Shown: positions 1 to 10,025 of the stretch, one piece after another | Layout: each line of letters begins with the position of its first letter | How positions within the stretch are numbered: the first letter of the stretch is position 1 | Origin: Rheum nobile | Lineage: Eukaryota; Streptophyta; Magnoliopsida; Caryophyllales; Polygonaceae | Assembly (NCBI GenBank): GCA_027886185.1 | Contig: WOAB01000109.1 | Coordinates: forward strand, 9,528,501-9,592,500 | DNA length: 64,000 bases | Reading direction: 5' to 3' | Notes under the pieces: model-generated | The model's input: only the letters and a program-made list of their open reading frames with translations | The model's database searches: none | What the model was told of the DNA's origin: nothing | Made by a program: the position numbers and the translations under genes

Positions 1-300
1 GGCACTAGGAATGGCAATGGTGTGTAGAAGCCGTGTAGGCTGGACCTAGCTTTGGCTCTTTGGCATGTCACACAACTTCTACAAAACCTAGTCACTTGAT
101 GGGTCATCTTAGGCCAAAAGAAATGTTCTCTTAGGGCTGCCAAGGTCTTACTAATCCCAAAGTGTCCACGACTTTCATGTGCTTCTTGAATCAAAAGGAT
201 CCTAATGGAAGACCTAGGGATGCAAAGGCGACTAGCCTTGTATAAATAACCCTCAGAAAGGAAATATGACTCAAACTCTCGAAATCTTAGGCAATGCTCG
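1..300 (-). pseudogene. Integrase N-terminal zinc-finger fragment of the chromovirus-like pol
   Basis: Read on the minus strand, bases about 170 to 1 encode the HHCC zinc-binding domain of a Ty3/gypsy integrase: GHFGISKTLAALREHFFWPK followed by CRSCVTCQRAKA. The spacing H, then CxxC, matches the family. The catalytic core (D,D35E) and the C-terminal domain are beyond the start of the window. The frame continues from the RNase H region upstream, whose motif VADALSRR can be read at about 395-420. It is part of a decayed polyprotein and has no start codon of its own. Confidence 0.75.
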
Positions 301-394
301 ACTATAGGGGCAAAGAAAGGAGCACTAGCATACAATTCTTTAATCAAAGCAAAACTCAAAACTTTAGTTTGCACATGAGTCAAGAGAACATACC

Positions 395-909
395 TTCGAG
401 ACAACGCGTCGGCGACAATGTTCTCCTTTCCCTTCTTGTGGACCACGACATAAGGAAATGTCTCAAGAAATTCCACCCAACGAGCATGGCGTCAATTGAG
501 GTGGGCTTGACTCTTCAAATAGCTCAAGGCTGCGTGGTCGCTGTGGATGACAAATTCATACGGCCAAAGGTAATGTTGCCACGTCTTTAGCACGCGTATT
601 AGGGCATATAATTCTTTGTCATAGGTGGGGTAATTGAGTGTGGCCCCCATGAGCTTCTCACTGAAATATGCAATGGGCCTCTTCTCTTGGTGCAGCACAC
701 CACCAATGCCTATGTCTGAGGCATCACATTCCACCTCGAAGTGCTTGTCGATGTCGGGGAGCTGGAGCAAAGGTGCTTGGCACAAGGCCCGCTTCAAAGC
801 CGAGAAGGCTTCTTCGTGGGACTCAAGCCACAAGATAGTGCTTCCCTTCTTCTTCAGCTCATGCAAAGGCGCGGCAATGGAGGAGAAGTCTCAAACAAAG
901 CGCCTATAA
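395..909 (-). pseudogene. RNase H domain of the chromovirus-like pol
   Basis: The open stretch 492-866 shows the Ty3/gypsy RNase H: ECDASD (first catalytic Asp), a DKELYAL segment with the catalytic Glu, then HSDHAAL with another Asp. A TGA stop at 492-494 interrupts the frame. After it, the same frame resumes with RWVEFLETFPYVVVHKKGK and ends in VADALSRR, the usual end of the domain. The stop follows LN, where relatives of this family often carry Arg, so CGA to TGA is the simplest explanation (inference). The domain would degrade the RNA strand of the RNA/DNA hybrid during reverse transcription. Confidence 0.8.
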
Positions 910-932
910 AATCCTGCGAGGCCGAGAAAGCT

Positions 933-1883
933 TCACACCTGTGTCGGCGTCGTTGGTGTCGGCCACTCTTTGATGGCTACAATCTTTTCTTCGTCGACGC
1001 GCATAACATCACTACTCACGACATAGCCCAGAAAATTTATGGACGCGGAGCAAAATGAGCACTTGGCCAGATTGGTGAATAGGCTCTCGCGGCGAAGGCA
1101 CTCGAGCACTTGGCGAAGGTGATCGACATGCTCCTCCGGGCTCCGTGAATACACAAGGATGTCATCGAAATAAACGACGACAAACTTGCCAAGGAAGGGT
1201 CTCAAGACATGGTTCATCACGCGCATGAAGGTTCTTGGCGCGTTCGTGAGCCCAAATGGCATGACAAGCCACTCGTAGAGCCCATACTTCGTCTTGAACG
1301 TGGTCTTCCACTCATCACCTTCTTTCATCCTGATTTGGTGATAACCACTCTTCAAATCTATCTTGGAGAAAAGTGTGGCGCCATGAAGTTCATCAAGCAT
1401 ATCGTCGAGGCGTGGAATAGGATGCCTATACTTGACGGTGATCTGGTTTATCGCACGACAATCAACACACATTCTCCATGTGCCATCCTTCTTGGGCACA
1501 AGGATCATAGGCACAACGCAAGGGGAGAGAGATTCCCTTATGTAGCCGCGATCCAACAATTCTTATAATTGGCGCTGGAGCTCTTTGGTCTCCTCTGGGC
1601 CAGCTCTATACGCAGCGCGATTAGGCAAGGAAGCACCGGGCACAAGTTCAATCTGGTGCTCAATGCCTCTCAGTGGAGGTAATCCTTGTGGCAACTCATC
1701 AGGGAAGACATCGTCAAACGCGGCGAGCAAGGCAGCGATGGCAGGCGGCACTAGCGCGGTGCGCGATGACTCTGGGATGCACGGAGTTGGCACAAGCAGA
1801 AAGTAGGGTGCTTTGCCAGACAAACACGCAGTGAGGTCACTAGGCCTTGCCAAAAGCAAGTGACGCTCACATTTGCCTTGCAA
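933..1883 (-). pseudogene. Reverse transcriptase of the chromovirus-like pol (frameshifted)
   Basis: Two adjacent minus-strand frames cover the linker and RT. The first (1883-1563) contains FDDVFPDELPQGLPPLRGIE and PEETKELQRQ, the conserved entry to chromoviral RT. The second (1559-933) contains VPKKDGTWRMCVDCRAIN, RHPIPRLDDMLDELHGA, SGYHQIRMKEGDEWKTTFKT, the catalytic box YFDDILVYS and FLGYVVSS. They are separated by a small frame change at about 1560. The catalytic Asp pair is present. The enzyme would copy element RNA to cDNA in cytoplasmic particles, but the broken frame means no full polyprotein can be made from this copy. Confidence 0.9.
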
Positions 1884-2231
1884 CGGAGGCGTCTATGGAA
1901 ACGGCACGGCCAACTTTGTCGACGGCGAGGCGCTGGTCGATTTTTGTTGGGCACTGGGCATATGTGGACCAGTGCTCGTGCCAGAATTGGAAAAACCTGG
2001 CCAAGCCTCTGGAGTGCTTTTCTTGGCCTTCCCAGCGGCACCAGCAGCGGCGCCATGACGATCCAGATGGGCATTTGGTGTCCCACCTATCGCGTTGGTC
2101 CTCTTCTTGTCAGTTCCCAATGGAGACGAAATGTTGCCAGAATTGGAGGAGTTTTGCCTCTGGAGTGCCTCTGGGCACTCGTTTGACCTATGAGACGCGG
2201 TCTCAATGGCCTTTTGGCGATCACGCTCAAC

Positions 2232-2597
2232 CTAGTCTTGCAAGATCTCATGTGGAGACATTGGATGCAAGGTGACGCACTTCCCATGGTAATTGAACAC
2301 ATAAGTGTTCAAATAGCCATCATGGAGCACGCGCCTGTCGAATTGCCATGGGCGCCCAAGCAAAATATGGGTGGCGTCCATTGCAATGACATCACATAAA
2401 ATGGAATCACCGTATTGCCCTATGGAAAAGAAAATTAAACATTGGCGAGATACTGTGTTACCTGGACTTACAGAAATCCATTGGAGGGTATAAGGTTGGG
2501 GATGAAGCGTCGTAGGCAACTGGAAGTGTGACACGACCTTCTCATTCACAATATTAGCACATGATCCTCCATCAACAATGACACTCAAGGAAGCCAT
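2232..2597 (-). pseudogene. Aspartic protease of the chromovirus-like element
   Basis: The 121-residue open frame begins near SLSVIVDGGSCANIV, the active-site region of the retropepsin-like protease in this lineage (DGGS in place of the usual DTG/DSG). It continues to HILLGRPWQFDRRVLHDGY, the conserved second half with the ILLGRPW flap-side motif. It overlaps the end of the gag frame slightly and lies upstream of RT, the normal gag-PR-RT order. The protein would process Gag-Pol. The linker 1884-2231 to RT has no convincing open frame, so the link to RT is broken. Confidence 0.75.
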
Positions 2598-3852
2598 CTA
2601 GTCCGGTCTGGACGAGAGCCCTTGTGTGGAACAAGTTCTCGCGTTGGTCGTGGAGGCTCGCTTCCTTGACTGTGAGGAGACGACGCATTACCAAACTTAA
2701 TGGTGTTCCCGCGTGCAGAGAAGCGGGTTCGCAGTCGTAGGCGTCTTCCTCCTCTTTGTTGCCTTCATCGATGGCCTCTAGGGTTTGCTCCTCGTCGTCG
2801 CAAGACTCGTAGCTGGTGGCGGCCGTGGAGAACAAAACCTTCCGAGCGTTTGGGCAATCTTTCTTATAGTGGCCTCTTCCACCACACTTGTAACACTCAA
2901 GGTCGCGCGCGCGATCTGTGCCCACTGGAGCTTGTCTGGGCGCGTTCTGGCGCGGCGCGGTGTTTGGCGTCGACGGCTTCGCTTTGGAGGCTTGGCTCGA
3001 CGCGGCTGTGGTAGAGACACTAGGGCGAACATGAGTATATGGCAATCCACTAGGGGTAGAAGAATACCTTTGTTGGCCACTTGGAAAAGTGTAAGGCTTT
3101 CGGCGAGAGATTTATGCATGGATTTGCATCGCCGTATATGTGAGTGTGTTCAAGTATTTGATGGGCAAAATCTTGAGTTGATCACGGATGTTGGTGTTCA
3201 AGCCACTCAAGAATTTCGTCCTTAAAGTCGATGGTGCAACGAAGATGTTGGCCTTGTAATACATGTCTTCAAGCTTGGAAAAGAACTCGAGTGGAGTCAT
3301 TGACCCTTGGCGAGCCATGGCAATTTCCATTCTCATTTGATTCCTATAGTCGGGAGGCACGTATTTCTTGGTCATGACGTAGACTAGTTGATGCCATTTA
3401 GTGACTCGTGTTCTGTGGCGACGCACGCAGTCATCTTCGAATCTATGCCACCACACGCGGGCGGCTCCTCAAAAGTGAAGTGTTGTGGCGTAAACATGCT
3501 CCTCAGGAGGAACGCGGAAATAGCGTAGGGTGTACTCCGTAGCCTGCACCCATTCAAGAAAAACAGATGGATTGTATTCACCAAAAAAATGCTCGATCTT
3601 TACCTTGACTTCGTGTCGTTGGTATCGAAGCTGGGCAGGTGCTTGGTTGAACGCGTTGTTTGGCGCGGCGGCGTAGAGAGGATTCTCATAGGCGCGCACA
3701 CCCTGGGGTCTATCGCGTCCAACCTGGCGTCTATCGCGGTCTTGGTGATCTTCGCCGTGAGCAAACTCATCCCTTGGCGCGTAGGCGTCGGCGTCTTTGC
3801 GGCTGGGCGTCGTAGTCGGCTTGGCGAATGTCCCTTGGCTAGGGTTGATCAT
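2572..3852 (-). pseudogene. Gag, central and C-terminal part (capsid region and zinc knuckle), frameshifted
   Basis: Three consecutive frames make up this part. 3852-3469 carries the start of the retrotransposon Gag domain (VKIEHFFGEYNPSVFLEWVQ). 3456-3112 continues it (WWHRFEDDC, then MTKKYVPPDYRNQMRMEIA). 3045-2572 carries a CCHC zinc knuckle, CYKCGGRGHYKKDC, with spacing C-x2-C-x4-H-x4-C. Frame changes lie near 3460 and 3110. The hAT-type MITE at 3840-4272 separates this part from the Gag N-terminus. Gag would form the particle and bind RNA; this copy is disrupted. Confidence 0.8.
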
Positions 3853-4272
3853 CGGTCCAAACCCGGTCCGGACCGGACCGACCCAGACCGGACCGGACCG
3901 ACCCGGACCGGACCGGAACCCGGAAGTCCAAATATGATGGACCGGAACCCGGACCGGAAATATCCGGTCCGGTCCTATTTGGACCGGGTTTAGACCGGTT
4001 TATATTCTAGTTAAATTTAAATATAATTTAATCAATTTTAAACATGAAAAAAACCCTCAAATCTAAATATAATTTACCTTAAATCCTAAACCCTAAATCC
4101 TAAACCTCAAATGTAAAAAAATCTCAAACCCCGTAAAATTTTAGGGTTTTTTAAAAACACCGGGCCGGACCGAACCCGGACCGGACCGAACCGGACCGGA
4201 CCCGGATTTCCGGAAATCTTTGGACCGGTCCGGTCCGAAATTCTGGTCCAACCCGGTTTTTGCTCAACCCTG
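3840..4272. mobile_element. hAT-type MITE with CCGGACCGG-rich ends, inserted in gag
   Basis: The insertion is flanked by a perfect 8 bp direct repeat CCCTTGGC (3832-3839 and 4273-4280), the target-site length of hAT transposons. The ends are near-perfect inverted repeats: TAGGGTTGATC at the left and, read inward from the right, CAGGGTTGAGC. A first-base T/C mismatch is also typical of Ac/Ds ends. At 433 bp there is no coding capacity. Both subterminal regions are runs of the pentamer-like motif GGACC/CCGGACCGG, and the centre is AT-rich with AACCCTAAA-like sequence. It must have been mobilised by a hAT transposase from elsewhere. Confidence 0.85.
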
Positions 4273-4280
4273 CCCTTGGC

Positions 4281-5296
4281 ATGACATCGCGACGCTCGCC
4301 GCCAATGTCACGAACGCGTTCTCCTTAGGGCTGGAGACGCGGTGGAGGTATCCAATCCGAAGGGTGATCCTGCAATTCAAGTGGATATCCAAGAGGGGGG
4401 TGAAGAAAATTAGGGTTGACCATACCTGAGTCCTCGATCTCCTCGTCGTCATACTCGTCGAAGTCGTCGTGGACATTGGGTGTGATCGACATGTAGCCAT
4501 CGGATCTGTAACGCGGCGTCCGAACACTTTGGTGTCAAATATGATCGCGTACATCATGGCTCCGTGGCTGGGTAGTTGGGGTCCTTAATTGATCATCGCG
4601 TCGCATATGCCCACTTGGTCGACGACTGGGTCTCCTTGGCGTCGCGTCGGCTTGCTCAGCTCGGTGAGGGCGGCCTTTGCGTGGCGATGAGCCCGGTATG
4701 CGTCTTTGTGTTCTCCTAGAGGCATAGCGATCATCAAAGTTGTATGGTTCAGAAAACTCACCTTGAGTGTCTTCGGCGTCGCGGTCATTGTCGGAGCCGG
4801 TGTCAAAGCCAGCGGGTGTGGCTCTGGGCACGTAGCGGTCCGTGTGGGAAACGAAGCCTTGGCGACTCTCGATGACACTTTGCATATGATTGAGTTGTGG
4901 TTGAGGATGAGATGTCGAACGCATGATTCCTTTGCCTTTGTCGACTCTTGTCTTCGATGGACCGACGTCGGTGGCTCGTGGTTGAGCCGGCGCGTCCATA
5001 GTACTCAGGGGTGTTGGAGTGGGCACGAGTTGTGCCGCGCGTTCTCTGGCTTCAAATTGAGCAACGCGTTGACGAAGAGCTTGGATCTCTCGTTGCTCCT
5101 CAGACAACTCCATGATGGGGTCTTGTTGTGGGAGGTCAATCGGTGGTTGGTCTTGGGGTAGACCCAACGGCGGTGGATGTGGATTGGTGTTGTCGACTCC
5201 AAGTTGGTTTTCACGTTGTCCAACCGTCATGCTACCTATAATAATATGGCCAGAAATGGGAGTAAAAACGAACCAAAAGACAACAAAGAACAACAA
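4281..5296 (-). pseudogene. Gag N-terminal region of the chromovirus-like element
   Basis: The frame 5296-4535 is low-complexity and rich in Pro, Arg, Asp and Gln. A likely start is the Met at about 5230 (MTVGQRENQLGVDN), because the preceding residues are a hydrophobic stretch read from leader sequence. A short amphipathic segment (SEEQREIQALRQRVAQFEAR) looks like a coiled coil. After 4535 the likely reading continues in another frame (GYMSITPNVHDDFDEYDDEE, HPSDWIPPPR) to the MITE insertion, with one internal TAA. No enzymatic domain is expected here. Confidence 0.6.
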
Positions 5297-5624
5297 CCAA
5301 GAAAATCACTAGTCAAGTCACAAAGTTCACGTAGGTAGGGCTAGTTTGGCTTGCCGTGAGGGCGGCTTGACTTGCACAAGAGACGGTGTATCAATCAAGT
5401 TGCAATCAAACAAACAAGAACAAATTGAAACCCTAAAACAAACGTAAACAAAGTAACCTAATTAGCAAGAAATCACCTTCTAGGAAGCTTGACCTAGACG
5501 GCGGAGGGGTTGAGAAGATGAGCTTAGACCAAGAGTGGGTTAGGGTTGCCTTATTTTGGCTTTACCTAACTTTGGTAACTTCTTTTTTTGAATATCTTTT
5601 TGATATCTTTTTTTATATATATAA
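5297..5624 (-). other. Untranslated leader of the chromovirus-like element (part 1)
   Basis: This non-coding stretch lies between the Gag N-terminus and the Tat insertion. It continues after the Tat element at 15180-15601 up to the primer binding site. It is AC-rich near Gag and T-rich near the insertion. The last five bases, TATAA (5620-5624), are the left target-site duplication of the Tat element. No gene is seen. Confidence 0.6.
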
Positions 5625-6298
5625 TGTTTTGGGGCGAAAAGATCGGACGACCTAAATCGCCTTAGACGGGGTAACTAGTCGATCGGGTGACAGAAAACAA
5701 TCCAAACCAAGCCAAAAATAGATAAACACGGAATAAATATATAATAGCGTGATGATCTTATTAGATGTCGTGTGAATCAGACTGAATAGTGATACAACTT
5801 ATCGTAATAAAACCAGAGATCGAGTGGGACTCGACCGGCGACTTGTGAGTGGCGACCGGCAGGGATCTGGCGTAAGCAACCGTCAGTGAGCTAGGTCGAG
5901 AGCGAGAGTGCTATTCTGGTGTGTTTTATGAGTAAGAATGCTTGTCCCCCTTTGCGTAATCGTGCGTGTTGCTTCTTATCTCCTTCGTCGTCCCCATATG
6001 GTAAGTCTTCAATCCTTGTTGCCGTTATGCTTCTTGGCCGTATATTCCGTCTTCAATGCTCGGAGTGATGGCGAAGATTACACCATTAAACCTCCGTGAT
6101 TATGGTGGTTTGAATGTTTGCAGCCGTTGCGCGATCCGGGCATTAAATGTGTGGCGAGATCCTTGCGATTCTGTCGGATGATACTCGACCAAAGAAGTCT
6201 CGTCGGCTCCTCTGGGCTTTTCCTCTGTTCTTCCGATCTGCAGTGGGCTTAAGCTCGATCCACTTGATCCGTCTTCTCTGGAAAATCCAGGCCCAACA
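5625..6298 (-). repeat. 3' LTR of the Tat element
   Basis: This is a 674 bp direct copy of 14501-15174. On the minus strand it starts TGTTGGGCCTGG and ends CCCCAAAACA. The purine run AACTTGGGGCTAT just outside it (minus strand, from 6311 to 6299) is the probable polypurine tract priming plus-strand cDNA. Confidence 0.95.
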
Positions 6299-6607
6299 AT
6301 AGCCCCAAGTTGTTATGGGCTTACGGTTTAGGCAAGTAGACCGAAATCCGTGGCAACTTCTCTGGACACGATCTCCACCGTCCTTTCTGGCACTGTTGCA
6401 CAGGTCAACGTGGCTTGCGATTAGGGCATGACGCGACGTCTCTGCAGGTCATGATATCTTTTCATAAATTCTGAGCAGGAGAAACGATTAGTCTTCATCT
6501 CCTTCCTTTGCAAGTTTCTTCTGGTAAGTTTCTTGGTCTCTCTCGTCATAGCTTTCTGATTTTTCCTAGCCATAGCTCTCCGATTCCCCTCCCTCTCTGT
6601 TCTCGAA
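6299..6607 (+). promoter_or_regulatory. Probable promoter/leader region of the Tat antisense gene
   Basis: This 309 bp lies between the left LTR and the ATG of the antisense gene. It contains a possible TATA-like CATAAAT at about 6465 and a long pyrimidine-rich leader (6480-6600). No other gene is seen. Transcription might also start inside the adjacent LTR; the sequence does not decide this. Confidence 0.35.
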
Positions 6608-8517
6608 ATGGTTTCTCTTGAGGCTTCTGAGTCGTCGAAGACTCTTTCCGAAGCTAGAGAAGGCAAAGTTCCTCCCCATTTTATCTTGACGGAGTCGGAT
6701 GCGCTGGTTAGCACTTTGTCAGAGGCGGAACTGGATCAAGTCATCCAAGTCGGGGGCTTTCCTCCGGAGACAATCGCTAGGCTGCCTCATCCAGACGAGA
6801 GGGCCGATGCGCGTTACAAAGGGTGGATTTGCTTCTATGTGTACCCGTTTAGAATAGGGCACAAATTTCCTTTTTCTTCTCTTGTCAGAGATTTTCTGGC
6901 CACTTTGGCGTTAGTGCCGTGTCAAGTAATGCCTCAGGCATGGAGAGTCCTTAGGGTTTTAGACCTCATGAACGTCCAAACTGGAGCTGGTTTTGATTTT
7001 GATGCTTTGTGGTATAATTACTTCATCGGGTCGAAGAGTTCTTCCCGTGTGCAACTGCGTATCCGACGTGGTCGGAAGCCCTTGGTGCTGACTCCTGATG
7101 TGAACGACCGTGGATGGGGGTCGAAATTCTTTTTTGTCAAACGTTCTTCTCTGGAGAAGGAAGGGGGATGTCCGTTTATGTTGACAGAGTGGCGGATCGA
7201 CAGTATGTGTTTGTTTTCTCTCCCACGCGTTTATGTGTTTTAACACTCTGTTTTTAACTTTTCTTTTTTGTAGTTCCTGAACCGGAAGATTTGGAAGTCA
7301 ACAGCCGATCAGAGGGCTTGTCCAAGATCGTCCTTGGGGTTCCAGTGGCTGAGAGGAAGTTTGTAAACGTCAATCTCTTATCGACGACCCCTGTTTCTCA
7401 AGAGGATATGTCGAACATGTCGTCATCTCGTGTAAAAGGTAGAAATCCGACTCTATGAGCCCCTTGTGACAGTTTTTTGTCGTGTGTTTTAGGGCTCTGT
7501 TTGTCATGTCAGGTTCTCCCGGTGGTCGAGCGAGCACTCGTCTCAGAGTCGCTTCTGGAAAAAGCTTGATCGAGCAGAGGAAGGCGGCGGCCAAGGCTGC
7601 GTCGAGCAAGCCGCTTCTAGAGGACCTGACAGCGCCAGCCAAGGCCGGCTCGAAGAGGAAAGCAAGTGCTTGCTCCGAAGATGTTAAGGCGGAGGAGGTC
7701 TTCAAGAAGAAGAAGGACGTGACTGCTGAGGGGATTGTCAAGATCGGTGCCTTTGGGCGGTCGATTGCTGACCTTTTTCATGCTCAAGATCGAACTTTGA
7801 AGTCGAAGGTCGACGACGTCTCTCCCCTTGATTGCATTGGTGAAGCGGGGTGCTCCGCGTGGAAGGTGAATCGTCTTTTTGTTTGTGTCCTTTTTCTTTC
7901 GTTCGACCGCATTTTCTAATCGTCTGTTGTGTCGTCATGTGAGTTTGCAGTCTTTTCAGTATCTTTTGGGGGCATACTCTGGCGTCAAGGTGATGGTCAC
8001 CAAGGCCGAGGAGCGGGTTGCTAAGTCAGAGTCCGACCTCGCATCCGTGAAGACTAAATTAGAGGGAGCGGAGAGTCGTTGCCGTGAAATCGAGCGTCGC
8101 CTCACCAGGGAGTTGAAGAGTTGTCAAGGGGAGTTGGTCGCATGTCAGAGGGAGCTTGAAGAGTGTCGGGCCAGCGTTGAGGAGAAAGTGAAGCGGGCTC
8201 GGATTACCAATGGTCAGATCGCTGGCGACGTTGGGGCCTTCTACGCGGTGAAATCGCGCATCGAGATGATTGAAGAATTCAAAGAGGGCAAGCATGAGCT
8301 CTGGGACCTGAAGGCGGAGAAGGAGACTTTGGACTCCATGTTTCCAAAGGGCGATCCTGGTCAGGAGTTGTTCTGCTTAGCCGGCGTCGGAGAAGAGGTT
8401 GTGGATGAAGGTGCCGATGAGGACGAAGCTCATTCTGGCGATGCTAAGCTGACCGACGAGATAGCCCCTTTGGGGCCAGCCTCTGTCGAAGGTAACATTG
8501 TTGTTCCCGATGCTTGA
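6608..8517 (+). CDS. Spliced antisense gene of the Tat element (gypsy-type 'transposase_28'-like protein with coiled coil)
   Basis: Four exons join in frame with GT/AG introns: 6608-7202, 7274-7438, 7513-7865 and 7951-8517, giving 559 codons plus TGA. The start is the first Met after an upstream pyrimidine-rich leader. Residues 1-210 resemble the plant 'putative gypsy type transposon' domain (PF04195-like): DLMNVQTGAGFDFDALWYN, and PFRIGHKFPFSSLVRDFLAT before a QAWR motif. Exon 3 is Lys/Ala-rich with a basic patch (GSKRKAS, FKKKKD) that could be a nuclear signal. Exon 4 from residue about 386 to 450 is a strong coiled coil (TKAEERVAKSESDLASVKTK onward), and the C-terminus is acidic. It is convergent with gag-pol. 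Tat-lineage elements are known to carry such antisense ORFs; their function is unknown. No stop or frameshift was found, in contrast with the gag-pol of the same copy. Confidence 0.75.
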
Positions 8518-9329
8518 CTTTGTTTGTCCCACTTGTGTGTAGGTTTAGACAGTTGGTGCCTTTGGATAATGTATGTTTTGGCGACCCGTCCACCATCGCG
8601 GGTCGCAGAATATTTCTGTTTGATGAAGTCCTACAGATGTGTAGGCAGACAATGTGGTTTGGCGACCCATCCGCCATCGCGGGTCGCGTATTTATAAAAA
8701 TGCTTTTTATTTTGCTGCAAATGCATTTTTACATGTAGAATTGCATGCTAGTTTGTTTCGTACATGTTCGTCGAACTTTCGAGGAAGTTGTCGACGACGT
8801 TTAGTATGTCGTGTATGTCGGTTTTACCCGTGTGCTCCGTCGAGTGGGGTTTCACCGTATGTATGTATGTAGAGCAGGCATGCGATGTGTTTGTGTATGT
8901 GTTAGTCATGACATTATGCCGGGGAGGTAAGCAATATATAATAAGGTGTTTGTTCCTTATGTTTAATTGCGTGAATGTAATAAGGTGTTGTACCTTATGT
9001 TTTGTATAAGGCAGGCGGTGTGCCGATGTGCCTGTGTTGTCATCTCCCCGTAATCCGATCGATCGTGTAAATGTAAGCGCTATATGCGGATGACAGGATC
9101 CATTTGCGGACGACTGGGTCCATTGTAAATGTTGTTCTGCATTTGTGTTTTTGTAAGGAGGAAATCCTCGCTTAGTGTCAGATGATGACATGTAAAAGAA
9201 AGTAGCGATGTATATGCGATGGCATGCGGTATATATGCGACAGATGGCAATGTATATATGATAGCATGCGATAGGTAGCAATGTATATGCGATGTATAGA
9301 GTTTTGCGTGATGTTTTTACCTTATCGAT
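8518..9329. other. Non-coding spacer between convergent Tat genes, with repeats
   Basis: The spacer separates the stop of the antisense gene (8517) from the stop of gag-pol (9330). Two copies of a GGCGACCC...GGGTCGC hairpin-like unit lie at about 8580-8607 and 8659-8688. From 8850 to 9300 the sequence is a degenerate TATATGCGA/GTATGT-type simple repeat. Both genes probably end and polyadenylate here (inference). Confidence 0.5.
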
Positions 9330-10025
9330 TCAGAAATGGTATAGCTTGAGATGTGCTGCGTTCCAACTCCTCGGGATAGGTTGTCCGTCTTTGTCTTCTA
9401 ACTGAAATGCTCCTTGTCCGACCACTTCGGTGATCAAGTAAGGTCCTTCCCATTGTGGTGCTAGCTTCCCGTCGGATGGGTTCTTGGTGTTCTGGAATGT
9501 CTTCCTTAGGACCCAGTCTCCGACCTTGAATGCCTTGATTCGAACGTTCTTGTGGTAGCTCCTTGCAACTTGTTGTTGGAACTTAACCATCCTGACTCGG
9601 GCTTTCTCTCTGATCTCGTCCGCTGTGTCGAGATTGTGTGTTAGCTCGATGTCGTTCTGTTCACTTGTCTGAAGGTTACAGCGAGCGGTCGGAACCAGTA
9701 ACTCAGCCGGGATGACTGCCTCACTCCCGTAGACGAGAGAGAAAGGCGATTGCCTGGTCGCATTCTTTGGAGTAGTCCTGTCGGACCAGAGAATAAGTGG
9801 GAGTTCGTCTGCCCATTTGCCTTTAGCCCCTGTGAGGCGTCTTTTGAGGTTGTTGATAATGATCTTGTTGCTGGATTCGGCTTGTCCGTTGGATTGCGGA
9901 TACCGGGGTGTGGATGTGACTAATTTGATGTTCCATTGGTCGCAGAAGGCTCGAGTCTTATGACTGATGAATTGGGAACCGTTGTCGCACACGATTTCTG
10001 ATGGGATGCCAAATCTTGAGCCTTT
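9330..10025 (-). pseudogene. Tat integrase C-terminal half
   Basis: The 220-residue frame starts inside the integrase core at VCDNGSQFIS (second catalytic Asp of DD35E), continues with PQSNGQAESSNK (catalytic Glu) and ends with the GDWVLRK and W-x-GPY C-terminal domain. The frame before it (FGIPSEI) can be read to about 10023. The HHCC finger and the first catalytic Asp are missing, so the enzyme is dead. The junction with the upstream pol frame is a deletion plus frameshift at about 10023. Confidence 0.85.

Noticed and set aside
4706..5161. Plus-strand open frame of 151 codons
   Set aside because: It is the antisense shadow of the Gag N-terminal region, which has better-supported coding features.
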